A DNA stretch of 64,000 nucleotides. Origin: Microbulbifer okhotskensis. Lineage in GTDB: Bacteria; Pseudomonadota; Gammaproteobacteria; Pseudomonadales; Cellvibrionaceae. The stretch's first letter is position 1, and each line of letters begins with the position of its first letter. This document shows, piece after piece, positions 8,211-18,623 of this stretch. Both the position numbers and the translations under genes were made by a program. The stretch spans positions 21,288-85,287 of the forward strand of contig NZ_JALBWM010000008.1 in assembly GCF_023895975.1 (NCBI RefSeq), in the 5' to 3' direction. Under the pieces are notes generated by a model that worked only from the letters and a program-made list of their open reading frames with translations, had not been told where the DNA came from and did not search any database.

Positions 8211-9986
8211 TTAGAATGCGATATCCGATGGTGGCGCCACGCGGAGTACTTCAGACACGGTCGTCAGGCCCGCTGCCACTTTTCTCGCCCCTGACAGTCG
8301 CAGGCTGTTCATCCCTTCACGCATTGCCTGGCGACGCAACTGCTGCAAATCACAATCGGGGGTGATAATAGCCTGGACCGATTCACTAAACGGCAGGATT
8401 TCATATATTCCCTGGCGCCCGCGATAGCCGGTATTACGACACTCCAGGCAACCCTCCGGTTGGTATATCTTGTCCGGCAATGGCGCCCGCCAAGGGCGCA
8501 CCAGAGAATGCCAGTCAGCCTCTTCAATTTGATCCTCGCGCTTGCAAGCAGGGCACAGGGTGCGCACCAATCGCTGAGCCATAACACCTAGGATGGTGGA
8601 TTTTAATAGGTAATGCGGTAAACCAAGGTCAAGCAAGCGAGTGACTGCCGTGGGGGCATCATTGGTGTGCAAAGTGGAAATTACCAAGTGGCCTGTCAGG
8701 GCCGCTTGTACCGCCATCTGCGCGGTTTCCAAGTCGCGGATCTCGCCCACCATAATGATGTCCGGGTCCTGGCGCATCAGGGTGCGAATACCGGCGGCGA
8801 AGTCAAACCCAATGGAATGGTGCACCTGGGTCTGGTTAAAGCTTTCTTCCACCATCTCGATGGGGTCTTCCACGGTGGATACATTCACCGCACTGGTCGC
8901 TAGTTGTTTGAGTCCTGTGTACAAAGTCGTAGTCTTGCCGGATCCCGTGGGGCCCGTCACCAGCACAATGCCATTGGGGCGCGACAGCATCGCGCGCCAA
9001 CGCGCCAGGTCTCCACCGCCGAGTCCCAGGTCGCTGTAGGAGCGAGCCAGCACTTCGGGATCGAAGATTCGCATCACCAGTTTTTCCCCAAAGGCGGTGG
9101 GTAGAGTCGAAAGACGCAATTCTACTTCGCTGCCATCGGGACGTTTGGTCTTGATGCGTCCATCCTGGGGTTTGCGCTTTTCCGCCACGTTCATACGGCC
9201 GAGAATTTTCAGACGACTGGTGACCGCCGCGTTGACCTGATCCGGCAGCTCATGAATGAGGTGAAGAACTCCGTCGATACGGAAACGAATACGTCCCACT
9301 TCCCGGCGCGGCTCAATATGGATATCACTGGCGCGCTGATCGAAGGCGTGCTGCAGCAGCCAGTCGACAATGTTGACGATGTGCTGATCGTTGGCCTCGG
9401 GATCTTTGAGGGTGCCAAGCTCCAGTAGCTGCTCAAAGTTGTTCGCTGCAGAGGTGCCCTTCAGACCGCTAGCACCAGAAATAGAGTTGGACAGCGAGTA
9501 GAACTCGACACAATGCCGCTTGATATCGGCGGGGTCCGCCACCACTCGCCGCACCCTGCGACCACTGGTGTGCTCTAACTGCTCCTCCCAGCCGTGGGTA
9601 AACGGTTGGGCCGTTGCTACCAATAGCTCCTCAACTCCCGCCTCGACACAGAGAATCTGGTGGCGTTTGGCAAACTGAAAGCTCATGACTTCGGTGACCG
9701 CACTCACGTTAATCTTGAGTGGATCGATATGGTAGAGGGTGTGATCGGAGCACTCTGCCAGCCAAGCACTGAGGGTTTCACTGTTTAGCGAACTGCCTGG
9801 TTGTTTCCTATTGCCCAGTTCGCAGCTAGCGATATAGCTCAGCGGATGCAGTTGCGCCTGTTCGGCGGTGCGCGGTGTACCGACGATCCGATTGGCATCC
9901 TGTCGGCTTAAAAAGCCCTGCTCCACCAGGTCTTCCAGTAGACCACGCAGTTCCAGTAGTCGGTCTGCAGCTCTGCTCTCTGCCAT
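8211..9986 (-). CDS. GspE/PilB-family secretion or pilus assembly ATPase
   Basis: 591 residues. The N-terminal half is a T2SSE_N-like domain; the C-terminal half is the secretion ATPase core with ASDIHIEP, Walker A GPTGSGKTTTLYTG (about residues 345-358), Asp box TVEDPIE, Walker B DPDIIMVGEIRD and the His box LVISTLHTND. A CPAC ... CLECRNTGYRGR zinc-binding tetracysteine is present, as in GspE and PilB. The frame is open further upstream, but AAGGGG six bases before ATG 9986 sets the start. No other pilus or type II secretion genes are near, so it is an orphan ATPase; whether it serves a T2SS, type IV pilus or MSHA-like system cannot be decided here. Confidence 0.9.
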   Translation of the reverse strand: MAESRAADRLLELRGLLEDLVEQGFLSRQDANRIVGTPRTAEQAQLHPLSYIASCELGNRKQPGSSLNSETLSAWLAECSDHTLYHIDPLKINVSAVTEVMSFQFAKRHQILCVEAGVEELLVATAQPFTHGWEEQLEHTSGRRVRRVVADPADIKRHCVEFYSLSNSISGASGLKGTSAANNFEQLLELGTLKDPEANDQHIVNIVDWLLQHAFDQRASDIHIEPRREVGRIRFRIDGVLHLIHELPDQVNAAVTSRLKILGRMNVAEKRKPQDGRIKTKRPDGSEVELRLSTLPTAFGEKLVMRIFDPEVLARSYSDLGLGGGDLARWRAMLSRPNGIVLVTGPTGSGKTTTLYTGLKQLATSAVNVSTVEDPIEMVEESFNQTQVHHSIGFDFAAGIRTLMRQDPDIIMVGEIRDLETAQMAVQAALTGHLVISTLHTNDAPTAVTRLLDLGLPHYLLKSTILGVMAQRLVRTLCPACKREDQIEEADWHSLVRPWRAPLPDKIYQPEGCLECRNTGYRGRQGIYEILPFSESVQAIITPDCDLQQLRRQAMREGMNSLRLSGARKVAAGLTTVSEVLRVAPPSDIAF

Positions 9987-10133
9987 GGGTAACCCCTTTA
10001 TTCTCATATGGCGACGCCGCATTGTAGCTCTATCATCAAGCAGGGAAAGTACACTGTTAACGCACTATTACCGAAGTTGCCCCGATTGGGGTACCATGCC
10101 GCCGTTTTCGCACTCTGAGCAATGGAGCTAACC

Positions 10134-10811
10134 ATGGCCCTGTCAAATATTGCCAATTTATTTGGCCGCTCCCCGATTAAACCAATCGAGAAGCATATGG
10201 CTACGGCCCACGAGGCATCAGCCGACCTGATCCCGTTTTTTGATTCACTGATCCGGGGTGACCTGGAAGAAGCAGAACAGATTCAATTGCGTATCTCTGC
10301 CTCGGAGAACCGAGCCGACGATATCAAGAGAGACCTGCGCCTGCATATGCCAGACAGCCTGTTCATGCCGGTATCCCGATCTGACCTGCTGGAACTGCTG
10401 CATGCTCAGGATGAAGTGGCCAACACTGCCCAGGATATCGCTGGATTGGCTATCGGCAGAAAAATGCAGATTCCTGCAAGCCTACAGCCGTTAATGACCA
10501 CGTTTGTCGAGAGCGTTGTCGCCACTTCTGCTCAGGCCCTGCGTGCCATTAACGAACTGGACGAACTGCTGGAAAGTGGCTTTGCCGGACGTGAAGTGGA
10601 TATTGCTAAGCGTATGACCGCAGAACTGGACGAGTTAGAGCGCAAGTCAGACAAGCTCGAAGTCGAAATCCGCGCGGCACTGTTCACGATTGAGAAAGAC
10701 TTACCTCCGGTAGATGTCATGTTCCTCTACCGGGTCATTGAATGGATCGGTGAACTCGCCGACCGCGCCCACAGTGTGGGTAACCGATTGCAGTTGTTGT
10801 TAGCGCGTTAG
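10134..10811 (+). CDS. DUF47 family PhoU-like protein (TIGR00153 type)
   Basis: 225 residues, almost entirely helical, with charged amphipathic repeats such as ADDIKRDLRLHMPDSLFMPVSRSDLLELLH typical of the DUF47/PhoU-like family (only short parts quoted: DDIKRDLRLHMP and FMPVSRSDLL). The family partners with Pit phosphate permeases and probably regulates them. GGAG six bases upstream fixes the start at ATG 10134 rather than the in-frame ATG at 10122. The pit gene follows after 11 bases, so the two are one operon. Cytoplasmic; no membrane segment. Confidence 0.9.
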   Translation: MALSNIANLFGRSPIKPIEKHMATAHEASADLIPFFDSLIRGDLEEAEQIQLRISASENRADDIKRDLRLHMPDSLFMPVSRSDLLELLHAQDEVANTAQDIAGLAIGRKMQIPASLQPLMTTFVESVVATSAQALRAINELDELLESGFAGREVDIAKRMTAELDELERKSDKLEVEIRAALFTIEKDLPPVDVMFLYRVIEWIGELADRAHSVGNRLQLLLAR

Positions 10812-10822
10812 GGGGTTTCGGC

Positions 10823-12097
10823 GTGGAAATTATAAGTCAATACGGCCATATTTTATTGATTCTGGCCTGTGTAGCAGGCTTCTTTATGGCCTGGGGCGTC
10901 GGCGCAAACGACGTCGCCAACGCCATGGGTACCTCAGTGGGTTCCCGTGCACTGACCATCAAGCAGGCGATTATTATCGCCATGATTTTTGAGTTTGCCG
11001 GTGCTTATTTAGCCGGCGGGGAAGTCACCGCAACGATCCGCAAAGGGATTATTGATTCGGAAATCTTTGCCGCACAACCAGAGCTACTGGTGTACGGTAT
11101 GCTCTCGGCACTGCTCGCCGCAGGCACCTGGCTAATGGTGGCCAGCATCCTCGGCTGGCCGGTATCCACCACTCACTCGATCGTCGGTGCAATCGTCGGT
11201 TTCTCCGCAGTCGGTATCTCCGCAGATGCAGTGGCCTGGGGCAAAGTGGGTAGCATCGTAGCGAGCTGGGTGGTCTCTCCAGTACTTGCCGGGACCATCT
11301 CCTTCCTACTGTTCCGCAGTGTTCAGCGCTTGATTCTGAATACTGAAGATCCCTTCAACAACGCCAAACGCTACATCCCATTCTACATGTTTGCCGTGGG
11401 CTGGATGATTGCCATGGTGACCCTCACCAAGGGTCTGAAGCACGTTCTCAAGGACGCAAACATCCAGCTTAACTTCGTACAGGATGCCGGTATCGCAGCC
11501 CTGGCGGGCCTTATTGTGGCCGGAGCTGGTGTCGCTATGCTCAAGCGTATCAAACGTGACCCAGCCATCGAGGCTGAAAACCGCTTTGCCAACGTTGAGC
11601 GGGTTTTTGCGATCCTGATGATTTTCACCGCCTGCGCCATGGCTTTTGCCCACGGCTCCAATGACGTAGCCAACGCTGTCGGCCCTCTGGCCGCGGTGGT
11701 CAACACCATCCAGAGTGGCGCCATTACTGCCAAATCAACTATGCCATCCTGGATTTTGCTCCTTGGTGGCCTTGGCATCGTCGTGGGCCTGGCCACTTAC
11801 GGTTTTAAGGTAATGGCCACCATCGGCAGGAAGATTACCGAGCTGACCCCCAGCCGCGGTTTCGCCGCAGAACTGGGCGCCGCATCCACCGTAGTGCTGG
11901 CGTCCGGCACCGGCCTGCCTATTTCCACCACTCACACACTGGTAGGCGCAGTATTAGGGGTTGGGCTGGCACGAGGTATCGGTGCACTGAACCTGCGTAT
12001 GGTCACCACCATCGCCGCCTCCTGGGTGGTTACCCTACCCGCGGGTGCGGGCCTTGCTATCGTGTTCTTCTACCTCTTCAAGGGCGTGTTCGGCTGA
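10823..12097 (+). CDS. pit: Low-affinity inorganic phosphate transporter, PiT family
   Basis: 424 residues with about ten membrane spans. The two inverted PiT signatures are both visible: GANDVANAMGTSVGS near the N-terminus and HGSNDVANAVGPLAAV in the second half, plus the paired WPVSTTHSIVGAI and GLPISTTHTLVGAV segments. It imports phosphate as a metal complex or with cations. GTG is the start, with AGGGGG seven bases ahead. It is cotranscribed with the DUF47 gene and followed by a strong hairpin terminator. Confidence 0.95.
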   Translation: MEIISQYGHILLILACVAGFFMAWGVGANDVANAMGTSVGSRALTIKQAIIIAMIFEFAGAYLAGGEVTATIRKGIIDSEIFAAQPELLVYGMLSALLAAGTWLMVASILGWPVSTTHSIVGAIVGFSAVGISADAVAWGKVGSIVASWVVSPVLAGTISFLLFRSVQRLILNTEDPFNNAKRYIPFYMFAVGWMIAMVTLTKGLKHVLKDANIQLNFVQDAGIAALAGLIVAGAGVAMLKRIKRDPAIEAENRFANVERVFAILMIFTACAMAFAHGSNDVANAVGPLAAVVNTIQSGAITAKSTMPSWILLLGGLGIVVGLATYGFKVMATIGRKITELTPSRGFAAELGAASTVVLASGTGLPISTTHTLVGAVLGVGLARGIGALNLRMVTTIAASWVVTLPAGAGLAIVFFYLFKGVFG

Positions 12098-12117
12098 ACT
12101 TGACGCGAATATCGAGT

Positions 12118-12153
12118 AAGCGAAAAAGGGGGGCTTTAGTCCCTTTTTCGCTT
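12118..12153. terminator. Intrinsic terminator after pit
   Basis: A 13-base stem, AAGCGAAAAAGGG (12118-12130) with CCCTTTTTCGCTT (12141-12153), encloses a ten-base loop. The T-rich right arm gives a U-rich 3' side. It follows pit by about 20 bases. Confidence 0.85.
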
Positions 12154-12338
12154 GCTACACTCAAAACCCTCCCTTCCATATTTATTCTCTAGCCCCTCGC
12201 CTCATAGTGGAATTCGCCCCTTTCATTGAAACGAAGGCGTAACCCCATCCATATCTATTTACGCCAACCAACAGTAATATTTAGGTCAAGTACTGGGGCA
12301 AAGCCCATAAGCTCACCAACGCCTGCGACGCTAGCCAA

Positions 12339-13220
12339 ATGCCATTATTGTTATTCGTTACCCTGTTATGGGCTTTCTCATTTAGCCTGATTGGAGCCTA
12401 TCTCGCCGGCCAGGTCGACAGCTATTTTTCCGCGATGACACGGACGCTGCTTGCCACAGCAATCTTTTTACCCATGCTGCAATGGAAACGGTGCAACCCT
12501 CGCACCAGTATCTGTTTAATGATTATCGGTGCTATTCAGTTAGGCTTGATGTATTTGTTTTATTACCAATCTTTCTTACTGCTCAGTGTGCCTGAGGTAT
12601 TGCTGTTTACTATTTTCACCCCTCTTTACATCACCGCCTTTCAAGACCTGCTGAAAAGACAACTGTCCATCTGGAACCTCGCAATCGCAATTGTCGCCGT
12701 GCTTGGGGCAGGGGTTATTCGCTGGGATTCTCCGAATAGCCACTATTGGCTCGGCTTTGCCGTAGTCCAGGGCGCTAATCTGTGCTTTGCTATAGGACAG
12801 CTAGCCTACAAACAACTAATGCACCGCCAACAACCAGCACTACCGGTAAGGCAAACTTTTGCTTGGTTTTTTCTCGGGGCCAGCCTGGTAACCGTTTTTG
12901 CTTGGTTGTTATTTGGCAAGCCACTATATCCCCAGAATTCGGTCCATTGGGGTGTATTACTTTGGCTCGGGTTGGCAGCCTCAGGGCTTGGCTATTTTTT
13001 GTGGAATAAAGGGGCTACACAAGTTTCCACTGCCACTTTGGCAGCCATGAACAACGCGCTGATTCCCGCTGGCCTGTTGATAAACCTGTTAATCTGGAAT
13101 CGAGATGCCGACCTGACCCGCCTCGCCCTAGGGGGGGGATTGATCGCGGCCGCCGTTATCCTGAACGAATGGCGTTACAAAAAAAGGGAGAGTTCCCATG
13201 GCGAGTATCACAGTACCTAA
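12339..13220 (+). CDS. EamA/DMT-superfamily transporter
   Basis: 293 residues with about ten hydrophobic helices arranged as two five-helix repeats, as in the drug/metabolite transporter family of inner-membrane exporters. The N-terminal LLLFVTLLWAFSFSLIG and the C-terminal LWLGLAASGLGYFLWNKG followed by LAAMNNALIPAGLLIN fit EamA. The transported substrate cannot be read from sequence. The Shine-Dalgarno is weak. The 3' end overlaps argE by 23 bases in another frame, so the two are probably co-translated. Confidence 0.85.
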   Translation: MPLLLFVTLLWAFSFSLIGAYLAGQVDSYFSAMTRTLLATAIFLPMLQWKRCNPRTSICLMIIGAIQLGLMYLFYYQSFLLLSVPEVLLFTIFTPLYITAFQDLLKRQLSIWNLAIAIVAVLGAGVIRWDSPNSHYWLGFAVVQGANLCFAIGQLAYKQLMHRQQPALPVRQTFAWFFLGASLVTVFAWLLFGKPLYPQNSVHWGVLLWLGLAASGLGYFLWNKGATQVSTATLAAMNNALIPAGLLINLLIWNRDADLTRLALGGGLIAAAVILNEWRYKKRESSHGEYHST

Positions 13221-14361
13221 CCTAAAAACTCAGCTACAGCAGCTGATAGCCTGCCCCAGTGTTAGTGCTACCAACCCTTCTTTAGATATGGGCAATCGCC
13301 CAGTGGTAGAACTCTTAGCTGGATGGCTGGATACCCTCGGTTTCGATATTGAGGTGATGCCTCTAAAAGGATCTCCCAACAAGGCCAATATGATTGCCAC
13401 ACTGAGGGGCCAAGCCGGTGGCGATGGTGGGCTTGTTTTAGCGGGACACACAGACACAGTGCCCTTTGATGCCGACCTCTGGCAGTCGGACCCGTTTAAG
13501 GTTTCCGAGCGGGAAAACCGCTTTTACGGCCTGGGCACCAGTGATATGAAAGGCTTCTTTCCCATGGTGATCGAAGCGGCGCAGACTTTCATCAGTAAGC
13601 CCCTCCAAAAACCGCTGATTATCCTCGCCACTGCTGACGAAGAAACCACTATGAGCGGCGCTCGCGCTTTAGTTGAGGCAGGTCGCCCTCGCGCGCGTTA
13701 CGCGGTTATCGGCGAACCCACCGGACTCCGCCCAATACGTATGCACAAAGGCGTCATGATGGAAACCGTGTGTATCACCGGGCAATCCGGCCACTCTTCA
13801 GACCCCAGTCTCGGGGCCAACGCCCTTGAAGCCATGCACAAGGTTATTGGTGAACTATTAACACTTCGAAAAGAATGGCAGCAAAAATACAATAACCCCG
13901 GATTTACCGTTCCCGTCCCCACCCTCAACCTGGGTTGTATCCATGGGGGTGATAACCCCAACCGGATTTGTGGCGCAACCGAGTTACAGTTTGATGTCCG
14001 CCCTTTACCTGGGATGCACCTAAGCGATCTGCGCGAAGAGATAAGCAAGCGTGTTCTCGCCATTCAGCAGGACAGAAAAATACATGTGAAAATATCCTCT
14101 TTATTTCCCGGTACAGAGCCTTTTGAACAAGATGTACAGTCAGAATTAGTCACCGCAGCCGAAAAGCTTTGTGGCCATGCCGCTGAAAGTGTTGCTTTTG
14201 GCACCGAGGCGCCCTACTTGAAGAGTCTCAATATTGACACTATCGTGCTGGGCCCCGGTGATATTGACCAGGCGCACCAGCCAGATGAGTATCTCGCCTT
14301 GGACCGTATTAATCCCATGGTCAACATATTGCGGAAGCTGATTGGCCGCTTCTGCCTATAA
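13198..14361 (+). CDS. argE: Acetylornithine deacetylase
   Basis: 387 residues of the M20 metallopeptidase family; hydrolyses N-acetylornithine to ornithine and acetate in arginine synthesis. Metal and catalytic motifs are visible: LAGHTDTVP (His ligand and Asp), GLGTSDMKGF (bridging Asp), ADEETTMSGA (catalytic Glu and Glu ligand), IGEPTGLRP, and a C-terminal GTEAPYL segment. Length matches E. coli ArgE. GGGAGAG just upstream supports ATG 13198. argA follows 60 bases later; argE-argA adjacency is known from pseudomonads. Confidence 0.95.
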   Translation: MASITVPNLKTQLQQLIACPSVSATNPSLDMGNRPVVELLAGWLDTLGFDIEVMPLKGSPNKANMIATLRGQAGGDGGLVLAGHTDTVPFDADLWQSDPFKVSERENRFYGLGTSDMKGFFPMVIEAAQTFISKPLQKPLIILATADEETTMSGARALVEAGRPRARYAVIGEPTGLRPIRMHKGVMMETVCITGQSGHSSDPSLGANALEAMHKVIGELLTLRKEWQQKYNNPGFTVPVPTLNLGCIHGGDNPNRICGATELQFDVRPLPGMHLSDLREEISKRVLAIQQDRKIHVKISSLFPGTEPFEQDVQSELVTAAEKLCGHAAESVAFGTEAPYLKSLNIDTIVLGPGDIDQAHQPDEYLALDRINPMVNILRKLIGRFCL

Positions 14362-14421
14362 TCGGCCCGCGCCCCCATCCAAAGCTATGGCATCGAAAAC
14401 GATTTACACGGTAGATAATTA

Positions 14422-15744
14422 GTGAGCGACGATAACGCCTCCCTCAATTGGTTCCGCCACGCGGCACCCTACATCAATGACCTGCGCGGCCGTACACTGG
14501 TAGTCGGTCTGCCCGGCGACGCTTTGGAGCACCCCAATTTTCGTAATCTGGTGCACGATATGGCCCTGCTCGCCAGCCTCGGCGTGCGCTTGGTTGTCGT
14601 GCATGGCGCGCGGGCACAAATCAATCGGGCGCTAGAGAAGTGCAACCTTGCAAACCTGTTTCACGGGGGGCAGCGCATTACCGACCGGGACACGCTCGAA
14701 ATTGTTAAATCTGTTGTAGGCAAGCTGCGCTTTGATATTGAAGCCGCCTTCTCGCAGGGGCTACCAGACTCCCCAATGGCTCGGTCCGCCCTGAAAGTAG
14801 TCTCGGGCAATTTTGTCACCGCGCGTCCGAGTGGCGTTCTCGATGGGGTAGACCTCGGCTGGACCGGCACTGTAAGACGCATGGACGTAAATACCCTGGA
14901 ACAAACCCTGGACCAAGGCTCCCTGGTGTTACTCTCACCGCTAGGAACCTCACTCACCGGGGAGTTGTTCAATATTAATTACCTCGATCTGGCCGCTGAG
15001 GCCTCCAGGGTCTTGCGCGCAGAGAAGCTGGTACTATTTCGCGAACCCGAGCAACTCCAAGTAGACGGCCGCGCCGTTAATGAGCTCAGTATATTGCAGG
15101 CGGAACAGGTGGCTCCGCGAGTACAAAGTGAAGCCCTGCGCTGTGCCATCCGAGCCTGCAACGCCGGTATCGCACGTACTCACCTGCTCAGCTACCGCAA
15201 GAATGGTGCCCTGATCCAAGAGCTATTTCGCCGCGAGGGCGAGGGAACCATGATCTACCGGGATAGCTACGAGGTAGTGCGCAGGGCGCGAATTACCGAT
15301 GTCGGTGGGGTTCTCGGTTTGATACGCCCTTTGGAAAGAGATGGTGTACTGGTTAGACGCTCGCGGGAAAAACTTGAGGCGGAGATTGAGCACTTTACAC
15401 TTGTCGAGGTCGACGGCACTCCGGTCGCCTGTGCCGCACTCTACCCCATTAAAGATAAAGACGGCCTCACATCAGCAGCAGAAATTGCCTGCCTAGCCAG
15501 TCACCCTGAATTCAGGGGTGGGGGCCGAGGTGCCAAATTAATGCGTCACTTGGAGCGCCAGGCCCAAGCCGTCCATGTGGAAGAACTCTATGTACTCACC
15601 ACCCAGACAGAACACTGGTTTATTGAACAGGGCTTTGAACAAGTCGGTGTCAGTGAACTGCCCGCTTCACGCAAGTCCCTTTACAACATCCAGCGTAACT
15701 CGAGGATCCTGCGCAAAAGCCTCGGGGAAAATCCGCCCAGATAG
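14422..15744 (+). CDS. argA: N-acetylglutamate synthase
   Basis: 440 residues, classical two-domain ArgA: an amino-acid-kinase-like domain (residues 1 to about 290, with [17 protein letters not shown] at the start and [14 protein letters not shown]) that binds the feedback inhibitor arginine, and a C-terminal GNAT domain with [18 protein letters not shown] as the acetyl-CoA loop. It makes N-acetylglutamate, the first step of arginine synthesis. The start is GTG with a poor Shine-Dalgarno; the alignment of the NWFR segment supports it. Confidence 0.95.
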   Translation: MSDDNASLNWFRHAAPYINDLRGRTLVVGLPGDALEHPNFRNLVHDMALLASLGVRLVVVHGARAQINRALEKCNLANLFHGGQRITDRDTLEIVKSVVGKLRFDIEAAFSQGLPDSPMARSALKVVSGNFVTARPSGVLDGVDLGWTGTVRRMDVNTLEQTLDQGSLVLLSPLGTSLTGELFNINYLDLAAEASRVLRAEKLVLFREPEQLQVDGRAVNELSILQAEQVAPRVQSEALRCAIRACNAGIARTHLLSYRKNGALIQELFRREGEGTMIYRDSYEVVRRARITDVGGVLGLIRPLERDGVLVRRSREKLEAEIEHFTLVEVDGTPVACAALYPIKDKDGLTSAAEIACLASHPEFRGGGRGAKLMRHLERQAQAVHVEELYVLTTQTEHWFIEQGFEQVGVSELPASRKSLYNIQRNSRILRKSLGENPPR

Positions 15745-15872
15745 TCACAGTGGTATCGAGAGGTTTATCCTATAAGGATGTGGCGCTTTCTCTATTTCTG
15801 CGAAAGCATCCCGAAAAATCCGTTTTTTTGTTAAGCTTCCACATCTATTGTTGCCAGCTGGAATTTGTGATC

Positions 15873-17705
15873 ATGCCCCAATACCGCTCCCGCACCTCTA
15901 CTGCCGGCCGCAATATGGCCGGAGCTCGCGCTTTATGGCGCGCCACAGGTATGACGGATGAGGACTTCCACAAGCCGATTATCGCCATTGCCAATTCATT
16001 TACCCAATTCGTCCCTGGGCATGTGCACTTGAAGGATATGGGACAGTTGGTGGCGCGGGAAATCGAGCGCGCAGGCGGGGTGGCCAAGGAGTTCAATACC
16101 ATTGCCGTAGACGACGGCATTGCCATGGGACATGACGGCATGCTCTACAGCCTGCCCAGCCGTGAGGTTATTGCTGATTCCGTAGAATATATGGTCAACG
16201 CCCACTGCGCCGATGCCCTAGTGTGCATTTCCAACTGTGACAAGATTACACCGGGAATGATGATGGCTGCCATGCGTCTGAATATTCCGGTAATTTTTGT
16301 CTCCGGCGGCCCAATGGAAGCCGGTAAAACCAAACTGGCAGACCACAAGCTCGACTTGGTGGACGCTATGATCATCGCCGCTACAGACACGGCCTCTGAC
16401 GAGGAGGTTGCCGAGTATGAACGCTCCGCCTGCCCAACCTGTGGCTCCTGTTCAGGCATGTTTACCGCCAACTCGATGAATTGCCTCACTGAGGCACTGG
16501 GGCTGTCACTCCCAGGCAACGGCACCCTGCTGGCAACACACGCAGATCGCAAAGAGCTGTTTTTGCGCGCCGGCCGCGAAATCGTAGCCTTGACCAAGCG
16601 CTACTACGAGCAGGACGATGAAAGTGCCCTGCCACGCAATATTGCCAATCACACCGCCTTCCGTACCGCGATGGCTCTCGATATCGCTATGGGTGGCTCC
16701 ACCAATACCATCCTGCACCTGCTGGCAACTGCCCAGGAAGGTGAGATTGACTTCACCCTGGAGGACATCGATCGCCTCTCCCGTGAAGTACCCCAGCTGT
16801 GTAAAGTGGCTCCCAATACCCCAAAGTACCATGTCGAGGATGTCCACCGCGCTGGTGGTGTCATGGCTATTCTAGGCGAACTAGAGACCGCAGGACTTAT
16901 CGATGCCTCCCAGCCAACGGCTTACGGTAGCTCTCTCGCCGATGCCCTGGCCCGCTGGGATATCTGTCGCACTGACGACAAATCCGTACTCGACTTCTAT
17001 CGCGCAGGGCCCGCAGGCATCCCTACGCAAACTGCTTTTAGCCAGGATTGTCGCTGGCCCACGCTGGATGCCGATCGCCAACACGGCTGTATTCGCTCTG
17101 TAGATCACGCTTATTCATCAGAAGGGGGGCTCGCCATTCTCTTCGGCAACCTTGCCCCCAATGGCTGTGTTGTGAAAACTTCCGGCGTCGACGAGGCGTT
17201 GTGGCAATTTGAAGGCCCGGCCCACATCGTAGAGAGCCAGGAGGAAGCGGTCTCCAATATCCTTGAGGGAAAGGTCAGCAAAGGCGAAGCTGTTATCGTT
17301 CGTTATGAGGGCCCCAAAGGCGGGCCCGGTATGCAGGAAATGCTGTATCCCACCAGTTACCTTAAATCAAAAGGACTGGGGGAGTACTGTGCCCTCATTA
17401 CCGATGGCCGTTTTTCTGGGGGCACTTCAGGTCTTTCTATCGGCCATGTTTCACCGGAAGCGGCATCGGGAGGAAATATTGCGCTTGTTCACAACGGGGA
17501 CTTAATACGTATCGATATTCCCGCAAGGAAAATTGAAATTGTTATAGAAGAAGCTCAGCTCGAAAAACGCCGTTTGGAGATGGAAGAAAACCCCAAATGC
17601 TGGCAACCCATTGATCAACGCCCTCGAAAAGTCAGCAAGGCACTAAAAGCTTATGCTCTGCTCGCTACCAGTGCAGACCGGGGGGCAGTGCGAGAGATCG
17701 ACTGA
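15873..17705 (+). CDS. ilvD: Dihydroxy-acid dehydratase
   Basis: 610 residues (E. coli IlvD has 616); dehydrates dihydroxy-acids to the keto acids of valine and isoleucine. Iron-sulfur cysteines lie in [12 protein letters not shown] and [39 protein letters not shown] is the C-terminal signature. The open frame continues upstream to 15750, but family proteins begin [18 protein letters not shown], so ATG 15873 is chosen and the 41 extra codons are discarded. A GC-rich hairpin terminator follows directly. Confidence 0.96.
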   Translation: MPQYRSRTSTAGRNMAGARALWRATGMTDEDFHKPIIAIANSFTQFVPGHVHLKDMGQLVAREIERAGGVAKEFNTIAVDDGIAMGHDGMLYSLPSREVIADSVEYMVNAHCADALVCISNCDKITPGMMMAAMRLNIPVIFVSGGPMEAGKTKLADHKLDLVDAMIIAATDTASDEEVAEYERSACPTCGSCSGMFTANSMNCLTEALGLSLPGNGTLLATHADRKELFLRAGREIVALTKRYYEQDDESALPRNIANHTAFRTAMALDIAMGGSTNTILHLLATAQEGEIDFTLEDIDRLSREVPQLCKVAPNTPKYHVEDVHRAGGVMAILGELETAGLIDASQPTAYGSSLADALARWDICRTDDKSVLDFYRAGPAGIPTQTAFSQDCRWPTLDADRQHGCIRSVDHAYSSEGGLAILFGNLAPNGCVVKTSGVDEALWQFEGPAHIVESQEEAVSNILEGKVSKGEAVIVRYEGPKGGPGMQEMLYPTSYLKSKGLGEYCALITDGRFSGGTSGLSIGHVSPEAASGGNIALVHNGDLIRIDIPARKIEIVIEEAQLEKRRLEMEENPKCWQPIDQRPRKVSKALKAYALLATSADRGAVREID

Positions 17706-17723
17706 TAATCTCAAAACCTGAAG

Positions 17724-17750
17724 AAACGGCCCCAAGGGGCCGTTTTTTTA
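17724..17750 (+). terminator. Intrinsic terminator of ilvD
   Basis: Stem AAACGGCCC (17724-17732) with GGGCCGTTT (17737-17745) around a CAAG loop, followed by TTTTA. Its T run contains the stop codon of the convergent tonB gene (TTA at 17748-17750). Confidence 0.92.
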
Positions 17751-18398
17751 TTCTGCCAATTTATAGCTAATACGATTACGTACACCATAGCGCTCAACTG
17801 GCTGGCCATCTTTCATCTGCGGCCGGTATTTAAAGCGCTCTGCCGCAGCCAGTGAAGAACGATTAAATACATTGGTGGGGTTACCCTCGCTATCAAAGCC
17901 ACCAACAACGCGAGCATCCCGTACAGCACCGGTTTTAGTCACCGTGAATTCAACGATCACATAGCCCTCAATACCTCTGCGTAATGCAGCACTGGGGTAG
18001 CGAGGTGCCGGTTTATACACGGGTAGAGGATCTCTAGTTGCCGCCATGGGACCGCCCTCACCCGAGATCACTGGTGGATGAATCAATATTTGACTATCCA
18101 GAATCGTGACATCTTTGTTGGCTGCCGTCGGCTGAGGTGGTGGTGGAATCTCTTGGGGCTCTGGTGGTGCCTCGAATTCTTTGGTCGTGAAAACTTTCTT
18201 TTCTGTTATATGAATTGGCTTGATAGAGGCTAGCGGTTCGGCTGTAGGCTCCACAAAATCTGTGGCAACTAACTGGCTCATTAAGAAAATAAGCCCAACA
18301 GTTGTCAAAGCCGCATAACCCAGGCCTTTTGCATAACTCGCGAGCAAATGAGGGGGGAAAAATATGGGATTGGAAATCGACTGGCAAGCTCTATCCAT
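17748..18398 (-). CDS. Energy transducer TonB (stand-alone)
   Basis: 216 residues: short cytoplasmic N-terminus, one membrane span at about 27-47 (YAALTTVGLIFLMSQLVA), a proline-rich periplasmic linker (EAPPEPQEIPPPPQP), and a C-terminal TonB fold with PRYPSAALRRGIEGYVIVEF and FKYRPQMKDGQPV. TonB couples the proton motive force to outer-membrane receptors. AGGAG precedes the ATG. The downstream operon has its own TonB, about 36 percent alike by eye in the C-terminal domain, so this is a second, separately transcribed copy. Confidence 0.9.
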   Translation of the reverse strand: MDRACQSISNPIFFPPHLLASYAKGLGYAALTTVGLIFLMSQLVATDFVEPTAEPLASIKPIHITEKKVFTTKEFEAPPEPQEIPPPPQPTAANKDVTILDSQILIHPPVISGEGGPMAATRDPLPVYKPAPRYPSAALRRGIEGYVIVEFTVTKTGAVRDARVVGGFDSEGNPTNVFNRSSLAAAERFKYRPQMKDGQPVERYGVRNRISYKLAE

Positions 18399-18567
18399 AA
18401 CACCACTCCTTTTATTGTTAGGGTGTAATAAGCGGCATTCTAGTGCCGTAAATGGAAAAGCTGATCAGCTGGCTTTAATCATTAGCCAAATTACAAAAAA
18501 ATGCAAATAGTCCGGTAATACAGTTCATATCAATGTTTTATGTCGGCTAACACAAAGAATGGAGCAT

Positions 18568-18600
18568 AAAAAAAGCCGCACATCTCTGCGCGGCTTTTTT
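18568..18600. terminator. Bidirectional intrinsic terminator 3' of the TonB2 operon
   Basis: Seven A, stem GCCGC (18575-18579), ten-base loop, GCGGC (18590-18594), then six T. The flanking A/T runs also pair and allow termination on both strands; the main client is the minus-strand TPR gene ending at 18624. Confidence 0.85.
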
Positions 18601-18623
18601 ATCCTCAAACCACTATGCGAAAA

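Noticed and set aside
15778..15834. Leader peptide before ilvD
   Set aside because: An 18-codon frame lies here, but it is not rich in isoleucine, leucine or valine codons and no attenuator pair follows.
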